The position numbers were made by a program, and so were the translations under genes. The notes below the pieces were generated by a model that saw nothing but the letters and a program-made list of their open reading frames with translations, had not been told where the DNA came from and made no database searches. A DNA stretch of 64,000 nt from Typhlomys cinereus (lineage: Eukaryota; Chordata; Mammalia; Rodentia; Platacanthomyidae): the NCBI GenBank assembly GCA_023101885.1, contig JALPQD010000358.1, forward strand, positions 2,018,761-2,082,760, written 5' to 3'. Positions 22,849 to 34,692 of this stretch are shown in pieces (position 1 is the first letter of the stretch; every line of letters begins with the position of its first letter).

Positions 22849-24429
22849 TCTGAACAACTAAGAAAAAGCTAAACTGCCACTTCACTGGTTCATTTGATAT
22901 TTTGGTTAATGTATCATTATTTGCTGTACTTTATAAAGATAGAATCCAAATTAAAGTTATAGCATAGTCTTGCAATAAATCAAAATTTCCCCAAACAACT
23001 ACAGAATTCTACCTACCAGTCCATCTATGGCAGACTTAACAGGTTTTGGTCCTGATTCCTTTTTTTTTTTTGACCTGTAGGTAAAGTTATAATTTCAAAA
23101 ATAAATATAATACCTTCCCATCTATTAAAAGACAGATTTCCCTGACTTTTCCCTAGTGAAAACGTGTACTGACAATGCCCACAGCCATTTAAGAGCAGTA
23201 TGATGGATACATTCTACGGCCCTGGAAAACATGCATTGAGCTTGTTTAAGGTAAACAAGAGAGACCTTCAGGCAAACCCGGTGAAGAGCTTGGTTCATTA
23301 GAGAAGAAAACAAATTGTTCAGCACTTGGCATTTCAGCTTCCTCAAAGTGGTCACAATTGGCAACTAAGGATATGGATGATATGTGATCTGGATATGGGC
23401 AGATGCATTCTATTGTAATTTTTTGCTGCAGCAGAAAGCTGCCACATCCTACCCTGAAGGACAGCGACTCTCCAGAAGAAATATATGATTGATCTCAATA
23501 TAATACCCTCATCTGAAATTAGAAATCCAGTGGCTTTCAGTTCCTTATTTAAGGGAACATGTACAGTATATGTATGGTGGCATATGTGCAAGACTCATTC
23601 CACGTGAAAATGCAAGCACATCTTTTCTGGGACCTAGTCAGTGATGATGAAAAATGAACCAAGCTTTTGTAGACAGCGCTCCATTTATTAACATCGTTAA
23701 TAAAAATAATAGGCAAAAATCTGTCCCAATTAAAGAAAGAATAGCCCTGCAGGATGCAAACCGACTTTGTGGATCTTCACCAAGTAGATTTTTGCTGGAT
23801 TTAGGATTGAACAGTAATCTAAGTCATTACTCACATTCTTCATTAGATTTATGCTTTTTTATCAGAGTTCCCAAGACTCTGAGAAGGTGTCTTGGAGAAT
23901 TCTATACTGTGGCTCATTTTCATTTAGATGAGAGGGCGATGGCGCTGAGTGTGCACAGAGAAATCTATCTTTTCCATCTTCCTGCTCTGTATCAATCTCC
24001 TGTGGAACTTCATCAACTTGATCTGATATTCTGGCCTTGGGAATCACTTAGTTCTCACCCAGCTCCTGCCAGCTAGTCCTCTTGAAGCATCGATGAAAGC
24101 AGGCATCGCCCTACTCAGAAGACACCAGTAGTTCTCAGAAGCCCAGATATGTTTGCCATCCGTGTGGTTCTAACATGTCTTCCCACCCCATCTTCTCCAG
24201 ACCCCGAGACTGAGCCCATCAGCTGTGGCTCCTGATGATCCTCTACTGTCTCTGTTTATTCTTGGTCTCTGCCTTAAGCAAACTGACCATCCACTTCTGC
24301 AGGTTCTGATGTTAACTCCAAGCTGGAAGGGATTTTTCTTTCTCTTTCAAAATCCTTTAGATTAGAGAAAGGTGTATAAGCAATTTAGTATTCCCTTACA
24401 ACTTCAGGTAAAATTCCTTTCATAAAATA
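22849..24429. other. Unrecognised intron; start carries the diverged repeat also seen at 15 kb
   Basis: Positions 22867-22965 match 15053-15145 at low identity. Beyond that I recognise nothing. The 140-codon plus frame at 23654-24076 has no domain I know. Confidence 0.4.
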
Positions 24430-24475
24430 GGAATGAATATTTTTGAATAAATGAATGAATGAATGAGTGAATGAA
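24430..24475. repeat. Short (GAAT)n-like repeat
   Basis: Repeated 'aatgaatgaatgagtgaatg' tetranucleotide units with one variant. Confidence 0.8.
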
Positions 24476-25862
24476 AGTTGCCTCTTTCATTTCATACAAT
24501 TTTCTTACCTCATTCCCACCAAGAATATGACAGGAACATGAAATATTTAAGTAGCTTAATTGCCTAACCCACAATTCAGGCTCTGAAGATCAGAGGGAGC
24601 CCACATGCAATTGCTAAGGTGTCAAAACACATTCAAAATAAGAATGCAAAAATAACCAGGTGTAATCTGAGCTAAGTATTTTCTTCTGGCACCTTCTCCC
24701 CAGCATTCAATTTAGAATTGTGTTCTATAATTATATCTGCTTAAAGGTCCTATTTTCAGTAGATTCTTAACTAGTTAAAATACAGAGACTGAAAATACTA
24801 GTGCAAGGAAGAAATGTTTTCTTGAAATTTTCTTGAAATTATTACTTTAATGAAAGGGCACTTTCATTGACACTGTGACATTTCTGGGGCAAGTATTTGG
24901 TATTAGAAACTTTTGTTCATGAGTATGTGTGTATGGGGGCACATGAATGTGTGTGTACATGTTTATGTGTGGGTGGATGCACATGTGTGGGTGCAAAGAG
25001 TTTGTGTGTGTGTGTGTGAGAGAGATAAAAAAAAGAGAGAGAGAATCATTCTTATAACAGTTAGATGCAGATGGTACATCTTTGAGGAGTTGTTTGATTA
25101 AGGGAATCAATGAGCAAGACTGAGGTCAGAAGACCAGCCCATAGAAGGAACAGTCCCTGCACAGGTAAGATAGAGAGAACTGGTTCAGTACTGCACCTTA
25201 AATGACAAGTGAGAGAACATGTATCTGTCTCAGCACTTTCTGCGGATACTGGTATGGACTGTTCTGCTACACCTATGAACTACAGTGATAATTTTAAGAA
25301 TGTATCTCCTAGTCCTCTAAGTTTGAATGTTTTATTCATTCAGGAAAAGAAAGATGAAACTAACACTATTATTCATCATTCTTATGTACTTTTCTTGAGT
25401 CTAGGACTCTAAACTCAGAGAACACCATTAGAGCTAGCTTCTCTAGTCAATTTGCCCTTGAAAACTCCCAGTTTCTGACTTGACTTATCATTAAATCCAA
25501 ATTCCAGTCCTTTTGCCTACAAAACAAGTGCTTTAGCCACCAGCTCTGGTGCTAGAAATCTTTTAATTATTAATTTGAGAATCACAGTTCTGATTGTATG
25601 GCAGAACTGGAAAATGTAGAATTTGATATTTCTGGTGAGTGTTAGGAAAGGACAACTGTGTAGGACTCTGTCAACAAGTTATTTGAATGGAGATTGTGTG
25701 GATAATACAAAGAAGAAGATGATGTGGGCCTTTTCCTCAAGAAACATTGAAGAGTCTGAGACTGGGTTAAGAGACAGGACTAAACACATGGAGGCCAAGC
25801 ACAGGACTTCAGTTTCAGAAGACTCTGAAAGCACTGGGTGTAGCAAGGAGGGTGAAGAGCTG
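24476..25862. other. Unrecognised intron with TG/AG-rich stretch
   Basis: A GT-rich region with (TG)n and (AG)n runs spans about 24920-25045. No repeat family was assigned to the rest. Confidence 0.45.
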
Positions 25863-25935
25863 AGGCTGAACATGTAGCTCGATGGCAGAATGTTTGCCTA
25901 CCACAAGTGAGACACTGGCTCCTGGTCCCAACCCT
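25863..25935 (+). mobile_element. ID-like SINE head (tRNA-Ala derived), decayed
   Basis: 'gaacatgtagctcgatggca' and 'tgtttgcctaccacaagtga' line up with the ID/BC1 tRNA-like promoter (box A 'tagctcagtgg', then 'gcttgcctag'). It is short with no clear A-tail. Confidence 0.55.
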
Positions 25936-26085
25936 AGAGAACTATGACAGTAAATCATGGATCAACTCGTCCACCAACTCCAAATGAATTTCATTTGTAT
26001 GTCTGACATAACCTACTTACAGAGGAAAGGCTGCAGTGGGTTTATTTCAGGACCCTGTGCACCACTCCTTTAGGACCTGTGTAAC

Positions 26086-26176
26086 ATATCATAGCAGTAG
26101 CATAGCATATCATTGCACATCATGGCATATCATAGCAGTAGCATAGCATATCATTGCATATCATGGAAGTAGCATG
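26086..26176. repeat. 41-bp tandem duplication (about 2.2 units)
   Basis: Two 41-bp units (about 26086-26126 and 26127-26167) begin catatcatagcagtagcata and differ at only one or two positions. A partial third unit follows (aagtagcat). High identity shows a fairly recent duplication. Confidence 0.85.
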
Positions 26177-28244
26177 AGACTGGGTAAAACTCCTCCTGTC
26201 ATGACCAGGAGGCCAAAGAAAGAAGAGGAGGGAGAGGCTCACAGATCCCTCTCAAGAACACATGCCCAGTGACCCGGTGAGAGCTTACTTAAAGGATTTC
26301 ACCACTTTCCAAAAACCCCATGCCAGAAATACACTTTTGACACATTGGAAACATTCTGGATCCTAACTACAGAAAGCATTCTTTTTTTTTTTTCTTGTTC
26401 TGTTCTTTTTTACTGATTTGCTCACCTCCCCCCACAATTATTTCAGGTTGGTATAATTTCTTTCTGGAAATTATAACAAACTTAAAACCTTTCAACAACC
26501 CCCCCCACCTTCAGCTTGTCTTCCATTTAACAGCCTTGATGCTCTCTCTAGAAAGCCATTGCAAATATGTAAATACAAACCTGTGCTCTACTGCTGGCAA
26601 TATCAGGATGGTTCTCCATTGGCTGCGGGTGCAAGTGGAAGCATGCGCCTATTGCTGCATGCCGAGTCCTAGTTCCCTGGGCTCCACCACTGGAGTTGCC
26701 CCACTCCCGGCACTGCCCCTGCTCCCACAGGTGAACCATCCTTCTCTGGAGCCTCATCCTCATACTCAGCACCTGACGAGAGAGTTTTCCAGCCATCCTT
26801 CCATACCAAGCTCCCTCCATTCTTTAGCAGAATGGCTCTTTTACTAACCCAGCCAGAGAAGGCCTCTTAAACAGTGATCAGACTCTCCTGTCCCCAAATG
26901 AAGACAATTAGATCCTTTCAGGACCCACTCTTTAATGAGTAAACGGTCCCTAGATGCATCATAACTATTTTTTAACACGTGATTTAAACACCATGCTACT
27001 CTGGAATCTGTTTTGATCTTCTCAGTTATTGCCATGGAAATCCCAATGTCCTAGCACCAAATGTACTCTAAGGTCTTTGCTTTACTCCCACAAACTATGA
27101 TGCAATGCTGGGCAGATCTCTAGAAGAAATGTCTGTTGGTCTACAAATCTGCTAGTGGCTTGGCAAAGTGGCCTTCAGGGTGGGAAGCAGGGAAAAGTCA
27201 TATTCACAGAGCGACAGGAGCAAGACCACCACGTCACAGAAGGAACAAGTGACTTGAAATAGAAATGAGTCTGACCCTAAGAGACATGCAGAACATGCAG
27301 TGTTTGGGCTCAAGAGTGATACTGTGCAAATGCCTAATGGATCCCTAGAGAAACCTGAAGCTCCTTATCAAGAGCTGTGAAGACCTATCACACGCAGCTG
27401 TCTCTCCTCCCAAGATCACTTTCCATCCTGTCATGAATTTACACACTACCTGGCATGATAGTCATCAAACCTGCCTTATTCTTTCACTAGAGTCCTTTAA
27501 ACTAACTACTATCTCTGCTTGAGATGAGTCTAGTTGCTTCCTTGATCTTCAGGTTGAAGTTCAAAAATCTCAGAGTCTCTTCAAGACTGTCACTCCCCTT
27601 CCTGTTTAAAGAAACCTGTCTCCCATCTTCTCAGCATCCTGCCACTGTCTCCTTTCCTTTTAGCACTTATCACAGATTAAGCACATGCACTTCCTAGCAC
27701 CTGGTTCAAATGACAGCATTCTTCTATGGCTTGCTGTCATACCTTTGTGTTTGGCTCATGTTAGATGGTAAAGAATTATATTGAGGAAATGGGAAAATGA
27801 GTCGTTGAATAAAATCAGTGCATGTGAGATGAAGTAGAGTAGTAACACACAACACACTTACATTTCAAAAAGGTTCTCAAGTAACATCAACAGGACTCCT
27901 GCGCCTACCAAAGCCTACCTCATTACCAAGGCCCTTGAATATGGCTGAACTTGGTAAATAGGTTTGAGTTAAGAACATAAGGGAAGTGTACTGTGTGACC
28001 TGCAGACTCCGCCAAAGGACATCCTCCAGTTGTCTTGGCTCCTCACTGTGTGGGAGGCAGGCACATTAAGCACCTTCACAATCCCTGAAGAGGCTCAAGA
28101 GGAAAACAGGGTCTCCTCTGAGTGAGCCGTTCACAAGGGTAAGCCAATTTTTTTCTTCATTCCCTCAACTTGATCAATTTAGATGTTCCGCTCTCTGTAA
28201 TATGTGGTTATATAAGTTTTAGCAAGCACCTATGTTTGGTTGTT
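26177..28244. other. Unrecognised intron sequence
   Basis: No repeat or exon was assigned. The 150-codon plus frame at 26395-26847 starts in a poly(T)/pyrimidine stretch and has no domain. Confidence 0.45.
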
Positions 28245-28947
28245 TGTCATGGTTCGAAATGTGAATTGTCCCCCACAGTCCCATGTGTTTGAATCTTTGA
28301 GTCTTTAGATGTTTGGGAAGGCCATGGCACCTTTAGGAAGTGGAGCCTCGCTGGAGGAAGGCGGTCAAGGTGGTGGGCCTTGAGCTTAATAAGCCCCACT
28401 CTGATTCTGTGAAAAGTCTACTCTTCCGGTTTGCAATGAATAGTTTTGCAGTTCTCAGCCTTCATGAAGGATGTAACTTAGACCACCACCAGCTTCTGCA
28501 GCCAGCCATGCTTTTTCTACCACAATGGACTGTATATCTCCCCTCTGGAACCATATACTGAATAAATCTCCCCTTTCCTCCCCTTAAGATATTTGAGCCT
28601 TGGGGCTGGAGAGGTGGCTCAGGGGTTAAGCCTCTGCCTTGCAGGCAGATGGTCCTGAATTCGGATCCTAGACCCCATGTATAGATGCCAGGCGGAAGCG
28701 GGGGCGGCCTGCGCTTCTGCTCCTGGTAGGGCGGAGCCTGTGAATCCCGGGGCAGAGTAAACAAGGAGGAGGTGGAGGTGGTCCATGGTGGTTCCCGAAT
28801 TCGTCCGTGGTTCTGCACACACACACACACATTTATGCACACACGCATATATCCACAATTGAATAAATAATAAATAATAAAAAAATTTAAAAAAAGATAT
28901 TTGAGCCTTAGTGGTATCTCACAGCAGCACAAAGAATGTCTAATACA
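28245..28947 (+). mobile_element. ORR1/MT-like MaLR solo LTR, split by a SINE
   Basis: It begins 'tgtcatggttcgaaatgtg' and continues through 'cctttaggaagtggagcctc', 'gctggaggaaggcgg', 'gggccttgagctt' and 'ctggaaccatatactgaata', then ends past the SINE with 'cacagcagcacaaagaatg' and 'taataca'. This order is that of rodent ORR1/MT MaLR LTRs. About 400 bp of LTR is cut by the 292-bp SINE. There is no internal element, so it is a solo LTR. Confidence 0.88.
28602..28893 (+). mobile_element. Young B2-superfamily SINE inside the MaLR LTR
   Basis: This is a complete copy. The head 'ggggctggagaggtggctca' has box A, and 'ctgaattcggatcctag' has box B. The GC-rich body includes 'gcggaagcgggggcggcctg' and 'cccgaattcgtccgtggttc'. 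A CA repeat and an A-rich (taaataa)n tail follow. The 16-bp duplication aagatatttgagcctt is perfect at 28586-28601 and 28894-28909. Confidence 0.96.
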
Positions 28948-31136
28948 TCATCACAGTCAATTTTTACTTTTGCTTGACAGACATGGCCCCATGGTCAAAA
29001 GGCAATTTCCACCATTCCTATGTTTACTCTTGCTGCCAAAGTATAGTCATTCTCTTCTCTTCAATGTCTGCCAATTACTAACCTGCTTTCCAGGATGAAA
29101 TGAGCCTCTTCCATATTCCAACCCAGCCCAGCACAGATGAGATCAACTCTGACCACTTCTATGCTCAAACGAATCCCGAAATGAAGACCACCAAGCTGAC
29201 TGACTCCCAGATTCTGCCAGTTTTAAGTTTTTGGTAATGTTTAGTTTACAAAATCACCCTCAGAAGTTCCTTAACTCTCTCCCAAGAGTGTCTTTCTGTA
29301 ACCAGATGGCAAGAGATTCCAACGGAAGGCATGTGCCCACCCCAGCACCGGCTAACAGAACATCAAAAACATTGGACCCTGAGTATTTGGCATTTCCCCA
29401 AGAATCTCATGCTGTGAATAGAGAGAGGGACTTCACAAAATACCAGGAAAATTTGCCAGATCTGGTGCCAGCCAGTCCTCTAAAAGAGATTTCTCATGGC
29501 TCTGACAACTTGTCAGACCATCTTGCCCAAAAGACGCGGAGCTCAAGCAGTATCAGAGGATAGAGAAGATAGTGGGTGGAATAACATCTCCAACAGGGCT
29601 ATGGAACTTTTGCCTTCAACCTAGTCAAAAACCCCACAACAAAATGTCCAAGATGGACCATAAAGCAATTGGATTTCCCTCTTCAAATAGCCATATTGAA
29701 TACATTTTCTTTCTCTGTTGTCACTGCTAATTTGATTTGTTTTTCTTGGTAACACTTCCTTTCTCTGATCCTGGAGCAGAATTGATTTACACCTCTGCAC
29801 AAGGCACCCTGGGTAACTGAGGTGGGGAAAGCACTGAGGTCTATGCTAAGCTCTCCACCTGCGGGGATATAGGAGAAGGCCAAGATTAAGCAAAACAAAT
29901 TGAAATGTAGCCAGTTCACTCACTCAGCAGAAAAAATCGAAAAAGTGAAAACACTTCATGCGCACATTCTGCTGATTTCGAAGCAAAACTTCTGACTCAA
30001 ATTTCACTTTCATGATGTGACAACCTCCAAGGCTGATTCCCTTTGAGATTAATCCTTCTTCCTGCAAATGCAGGGGGAGCTGCGACCTCAGAGGACGCTG
30101 GGGTTTGAGGATCTTGCTCTCCAAGGGTTATTTTACTGATCACAAAGATTCATTCCTCTCAAACCCAGGACCCCGGGAGGAGTGGATATAAGTACTTTCT
30201 GTTTCTGTTGACTCTTAATTATTAAAAGTGAGATCTTAATTATTAAAAGTACATTATGCATCCTACAAAGGGTACAGAGTATAGAAAACTGAGTTAATGT
30301 GCCTGTCTCATATATGAGTTCCAAGCAAAATCTAAAGATACATTTAAAAATATCCAAGTCACCCCTCCAATGCAACTGTTTCTAAACAAAAGATTATTAT
30401 TCAGAGTGATAGTTAAGCAAGGCTGAGTCATTGGAAATAGGTGCCCCTGGGTCAGGAAGCAGGAAATATGGATTCACTCAAAGGGTGGTGCCCAATTCTG
30501 CTCGTCAGAACCCCGCTCTGTGAAAGGAAGGAGTGTGTAGAGCTTGTGATATTTAATATGCTTTTCAGGGCCATTCATCTTGTGATTTGTGGAGACATCA
30601 TTACATTTTCAAATGAGTTTTCTTGTTGTGTCTTCACAGAAAATTGCAATAGAAGAAGCCAGTGTCGAACACAATGGAAAAAATGCATTTTTTCATTCTA
30701 AAACTAGAGAAATTATTAAAATGTGTATAATGAATATTCTATCTGCAAGTAGTCATAATTTCAGAATTTATGCTACCATTAAATAAGAGAATGTCCTCTA
30801 CCCTATTTTACACTAGCAAGAAGAAATTAAGCTATAAAGAAAAACTCCAAGACCTTTCTTTTTGACTACCTAATTTTTTAATTCTACCATGTATAACTCT
30901 GATTTTCTATATAGATTTCATATTCAGGAACAGAAGACAGTTTCCTTGAACAAACATTGAAACTAACTCAATACTAGATTGCAGATACTATGTAGGCCAA
31001 TTTCAATTTTAATGCTTTGTTAATCAATAATAAATTTTCTTTTTTAATTCTTATCTGTCGCTTGAGGCTGAAAAGCAAAGCAATGTGGTTCTGAGGGTTT
31101 CTAGTGACTGTTCAATGTGACCATCAAACACACCAG
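28948..31136. other. Unrecognised intron sequence
   Basis: No repeat family was assigned. The 110-codon plus frame at 29231-29563 lacks any domain I know. A short tandem 'cttaattattaaaagt' doublet occurs at about 30215-30250. Confidence 0.45.
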
Positions 31137-31144
31137 AAATGCAA

Positions 31145-31376
31145 TTCTCTGTGTGTGTGCCTGTGGAGGCCCGAAGGTGAAATTTGGGAATCATCTTGAA
31201 TTGCTCAACCTCCTTATTGATTTGCTTTGAGATATCCCAGGTTTTGCCTTCCAGGGCTTGAAGTCCAGGCCACTTCCATTTCTGCCTGACTTTTTATATC
31301 AAATCCAGGATACAAATTCAGGTCTTTTTCCTTTCGAGACAAGAGGCTTAAACCCTGAACCATCTTGCCAGCCCTA
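31145..31376 (-). mobile_element. B2-superfamily SINE, old subfamily
   Basis: The minus-strand head 'gggctggcaagatggttcag' and 'ggcaaaacctgggatatc' body match the family. The duplication aaatgcaa is at 31137-31144 and 31377-31384. The A-tail has decayed. Confidence 0.83.
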
Positions 31377-31411
31377 AAATGCAAATTATTACACTACTAA
31401 AATCACATGAA

Positions 31412-31763
31412 CTCTTCCGCACCCCGCTCCTCCCGCCTGGACGCGTGCGCGGTCCAGCCGGGCCTCATCCTGCGACCTAGGTAAGCTCCGCCCGCACCCG
31501 CCCACCAGAACCCCAGGTCAGCCCAAGGGACCCAGCTCCTACCCCACCATCCAGCTGAGAGCTCGCACAGGGCCGAGGGACGAGAAAGACCTCCCCCTAC
31601 GTTCGGGCCCTGCCCCAGCTCCCCTCAGGTTAAATAGTTCCACGCCCAGGTCTCCATCCTCCTTCCCCACCCCGCTCCCCTGGCCAGGACGCGCGCGCGG
31701 TCCAGCCGGGCCTCATCCGCGACCTAGGTAAGCTCCGTCCCTGCCCACCCCCAGAACCCCAGG
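31412..31763 (+). promoter_or_regulatory. L1 5'-UTR monomers, copy 2
   Basis: A truncated monomer (31412 to about 31643) is followed by a second one ending at the tether near 31763. Both carry 'gcggtccagccgggcctcat' and 'cctaggtaagctccg', and 'ttaaatag' marks the boundary. It is GC-rich like the promoter of copy 1 but has lost several CpGs. Confidence 0.83.
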
Positions 31764-31814
31764 CCAAATAATTCAGTTTAGTGAAATTGAAAGATCTTAA
31801 GACTTGAAACGACA

Positions 31815-33233
31815 ATGCGAAAGTCAAAGTGCAAATCCATGAGAAGCAACACTGAAGCAAACAAATTTCCCACTGAAGAAATTAATCCCATAATGTTAGA
31901 CTCCAACAAGAACAAACCCACGGAAAATGTCCAAGAAAGCCTGACCCAGGATAACGACTTTCAAAATAAGATCATTACCATGTTCAATACTATGAAAGAG
32001 GAAATCCGGGAGGAATTAAATAATCGAATCAATCGCTTTGAAGAGGAACACAACAGACACTTGGAGGAGTTGAGAAGAACAGTGCAAGAAACAAAAACTG
32101 GCATAGAGCAGTTAAAACAGACTCAAGCAGAGTTGAAAACTGAGCTACAAGACAAGTTATCTTCAACGCAGAATTCCACAGAGAGTCTTATCAACAGAAC
32201 TAACGAAGCAGAAAACAGAATTTCAGACCTTGAAGATAAAGTGGGAGTACTAACCAGCTCAATGGAAGAGGTTGTTAAAGCCAAAAAGATACTTGAGAGA
32301 AATATGCAAGAGGTATAGGACACCCTGAAGAAGCCTAACATGCGTATTCATGGAATACCAGAGGAAGAATCTCAAAATACCACAACTGAGGAAATTTTTC
32401 AAATGATCATCAAGGAAAACTCACTTAAAAAAGAAAACTATAGGCCGATCTCTCTGATGAACACAGACGCAAAGATTCTCAACAAAGTTTTAGCAAATCG
32501 GATTCAAAAACATATTAAAAAGATCATTCATGGGGACCAAGTAGGCTTCATCCCCAGCACACAAGGTTGGTTCAACATACGCAAATCAATAAATGTAATT
32601 CATCATGTAAACCAGTCCAAAGTCCAAGACCACATGATACTCTCGATAAATGCAGCAAAAGCTTTTGACAAGATCCAACAGCCTTTTATGATCAAAACGC
32701 TAGAGACAGTAGGAATGGAAGGAACCTTTATCAATATAATAAAAGCTGTATACAACAAGCCCACATGGGGAATTGCTCTAGTTTCTCTAAATATGCTCAA
32801 TGGGGAACAATTGGAAGCATTCCCACTTCGATCAGGAACTAGACAAGGCTGTCCACTCTCACCACTTCTATTCAATATTGTACTTGAAGTCTTAGCTGAA
32901 GCCATAAGACAAGAAAGGGACATAAGAGGGATTCAAATCGGCAAGGAAGAAGTGAAGCTATCCCTATTTGCAGATGACATGATCTTATACCTGAGTGATC
33001 CCAAAAACTCCACCAGGAAGCTCCTGGAACTAATTGAGAAGTTCAGCAGGGTGGCAGGATACAAAATAAATGTGCAAAAATCAGAGGCCTTCCTATATGC
33101 CCAGAATGAAAGAAGTGAAAAAGCCTTGAGAGAAACAATCCCATTTACTATAGCCCCTAAAAAAATGAAATACCTTGGTATAAACCTAACTAAGGAGGTA
33201 AAGACCTTTACAATGAAAACTTTAAAACCCTAA
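31815..33233 (+). pseudogene. L1 ORF1-ORF2 fused frame, broken by one stop
   Basis: The frame starts as normal ORF1 (MRKSKCKSMRSN, then the coiled coil). The codon for Trp in the 'W-DTLKK' segment is TAG at 32316-32318. In the same phase it continues with [15 protein letters not shown] (RRM start) and crosses the deletion junction at [15 protein letters not shown], entering the reverse-transcriptase palm. Without the TAG it would be one frame of about 472 codons joining the coiled coil and half RRM to RT. Motif A reads [11 protein letters not shown], so the catalytic Asp is Asn. FADD is intact ([11 protein letters not shown]). The frame ends at 33233 because one A is missing in 'gaggtaaagacc' relative to copy 1. 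Confidence 0.92.
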
Positions 33234-34692
33234 AGAAAGAAATTGCAGAAGACACCAGAAGGTGGAAAGACCTCCCATGTTCCTGGATTGGCATAATCAA
33301 CATTGTAAAAATGACCATCCTACCAAAGGCAATATACAAATTCAATGCTATACCAATTAAAATCCCAAAGCAATTCTTTAAAGAAGTTGACCAAACAATC
33401 TCAAAATTCATATGGAGGCACAAAAGACCCAGGATATCAAAGACAGTCCTGAGTAACAAAAATACTGCTGGAGGTATCACCATACCGAACCTTAGTCTAT
33501 ATTACAAATCCATAGTTATAAAAACAGCCTGGTACTGGCTCCAAAATAGACACACAGATCAATGGATAAGGATTGAAGACCCAGATATAAGCCCACAAAA
33601 TTACAGCCATTTGGTCTTTGACAAAGGGGCCCAAAGAATCCAATGGAAAAAGAACAGCATCTTCAACAAATGGTGCTGGCAAAACTGGATCTCCACATGC
33701 AGAAGATTAAAGCTGGACCAGTACTTGTCACCATGTACAAGACTTAATTCCAAATGGATCAAGGACCTTGATATCAGGCCAGAGACTATAAAAACCATAG
33801 TTGAAAGGATAGGGAACTCCCTCGAGCTGATTGGGCTAGGCCAACATTTCCTAAACAGACATCCAATGGCACAGTCACTGCTACCAACTCTCAACAGTTG
33901 GGATCTTGTGAAATTAAAGAGCTTCTGCTCAGATAAAGAGATTGTAACAGGAGCTCAAAGGCAACCCACAGAATGGGAGAAAATCTTCACTAACCACATA
34001 TCTTATAGAGCTCTACTGTCCAGAGTGCACAAAGAACTTAGAAAATTAAACACCAAGGAAACCAATGGCCCTATTAAAAAATGGGCCCTGGAACTTAAAA
34101 GAAATTTTACCAGAGATGAAATTAAAATGTCTAACAAATATCTTAAAAAATCCTCCACTTCTTTAGCCATCAGGGAAATGCAAATCAAAACCTCCCTTAG
34201 ATATCATCTCACCCCGGTCAGGATGGCAAAAATCCACAACACAAACAACACCAAATGCTGGAGAGGATGTGGAGAGAGGAGAACTCTGCTACATTGCTGG
34301 TGGGAATGCAGGCTCATACAGCCACTCTGGCGAGCCATCTGGAGATTGTTAAAGAATTAAAGATTGAAATGCCATATGACCCTGCGATTCCACTTTTGAG
34401 TATAACCTCCCATACAGCAGAGGTTCATCTCGATAGCACAAGCACGACCATGTTCATAGCAGCACTGTTTACAATAGCAAAGACATGGAATCAACACAAA
34501 TGTCCAACAGCTGACGAGTGGATAAGGAAACAGTGGTACATCTATACAATGGAGTACTACTCAGCCATCAAAAATGATGAATTACTGGAATTTGCTGGGA
34601 AATGGATGTCATTAGAAACAATTATATTAAGTGAAGTATCCCAGACCCAGAAAATTAAGCACCGTATGTACTCCCTAATAGGTGGCTCCTAA
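33234..34692 (+). pseudogene. L1 ORF2 C-terminal region, copy 2
   Basis: This is the continuation of RT thumb and C-terminal domain in other frames. The 349-codon stretch at 33311-34360 includes YKSIVIKTAWYWLQNRHTDQ and the zinc-knuckle-like segment CWRGCGERRTLLHCWWECRL. A one-base loss near 34352 shifts frame again, and the last part (MPYDPAIPLLSITSH to MYSLIGGS) closes at 34692, the normal ORF2 end. Confidence 0.9.

Noticed and set aside
22389..22872. Glycine- and arginine-rich plus-strand frames of 89-145 codons
   Set aside because: They lie on the antisense strand of the GC-rich L1 promoter monomers, where stop codons are rare by composition.
23654..24076. 140-codon frame as a possible gene
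   Set aside because: Composition is ordinary, the opposite strand is also partly open, and no domain or splice context is visible.
29231..29563. 110-codon frame as a possible exon or small gene
   Set aside because: No recognisable domain, no splice sites in phase, and length is within chance for intron of this size.
32415..32425. ORF1-ORF2 junction of L1 copy 2 as a spliced, re-integrated L1 transcript
   Set aside because: The corresponding bases in copy 1 show no GT at the left boundary and no AG at the right one. Only 1-3 bases of microhomology are shared, which fits a deletion better.
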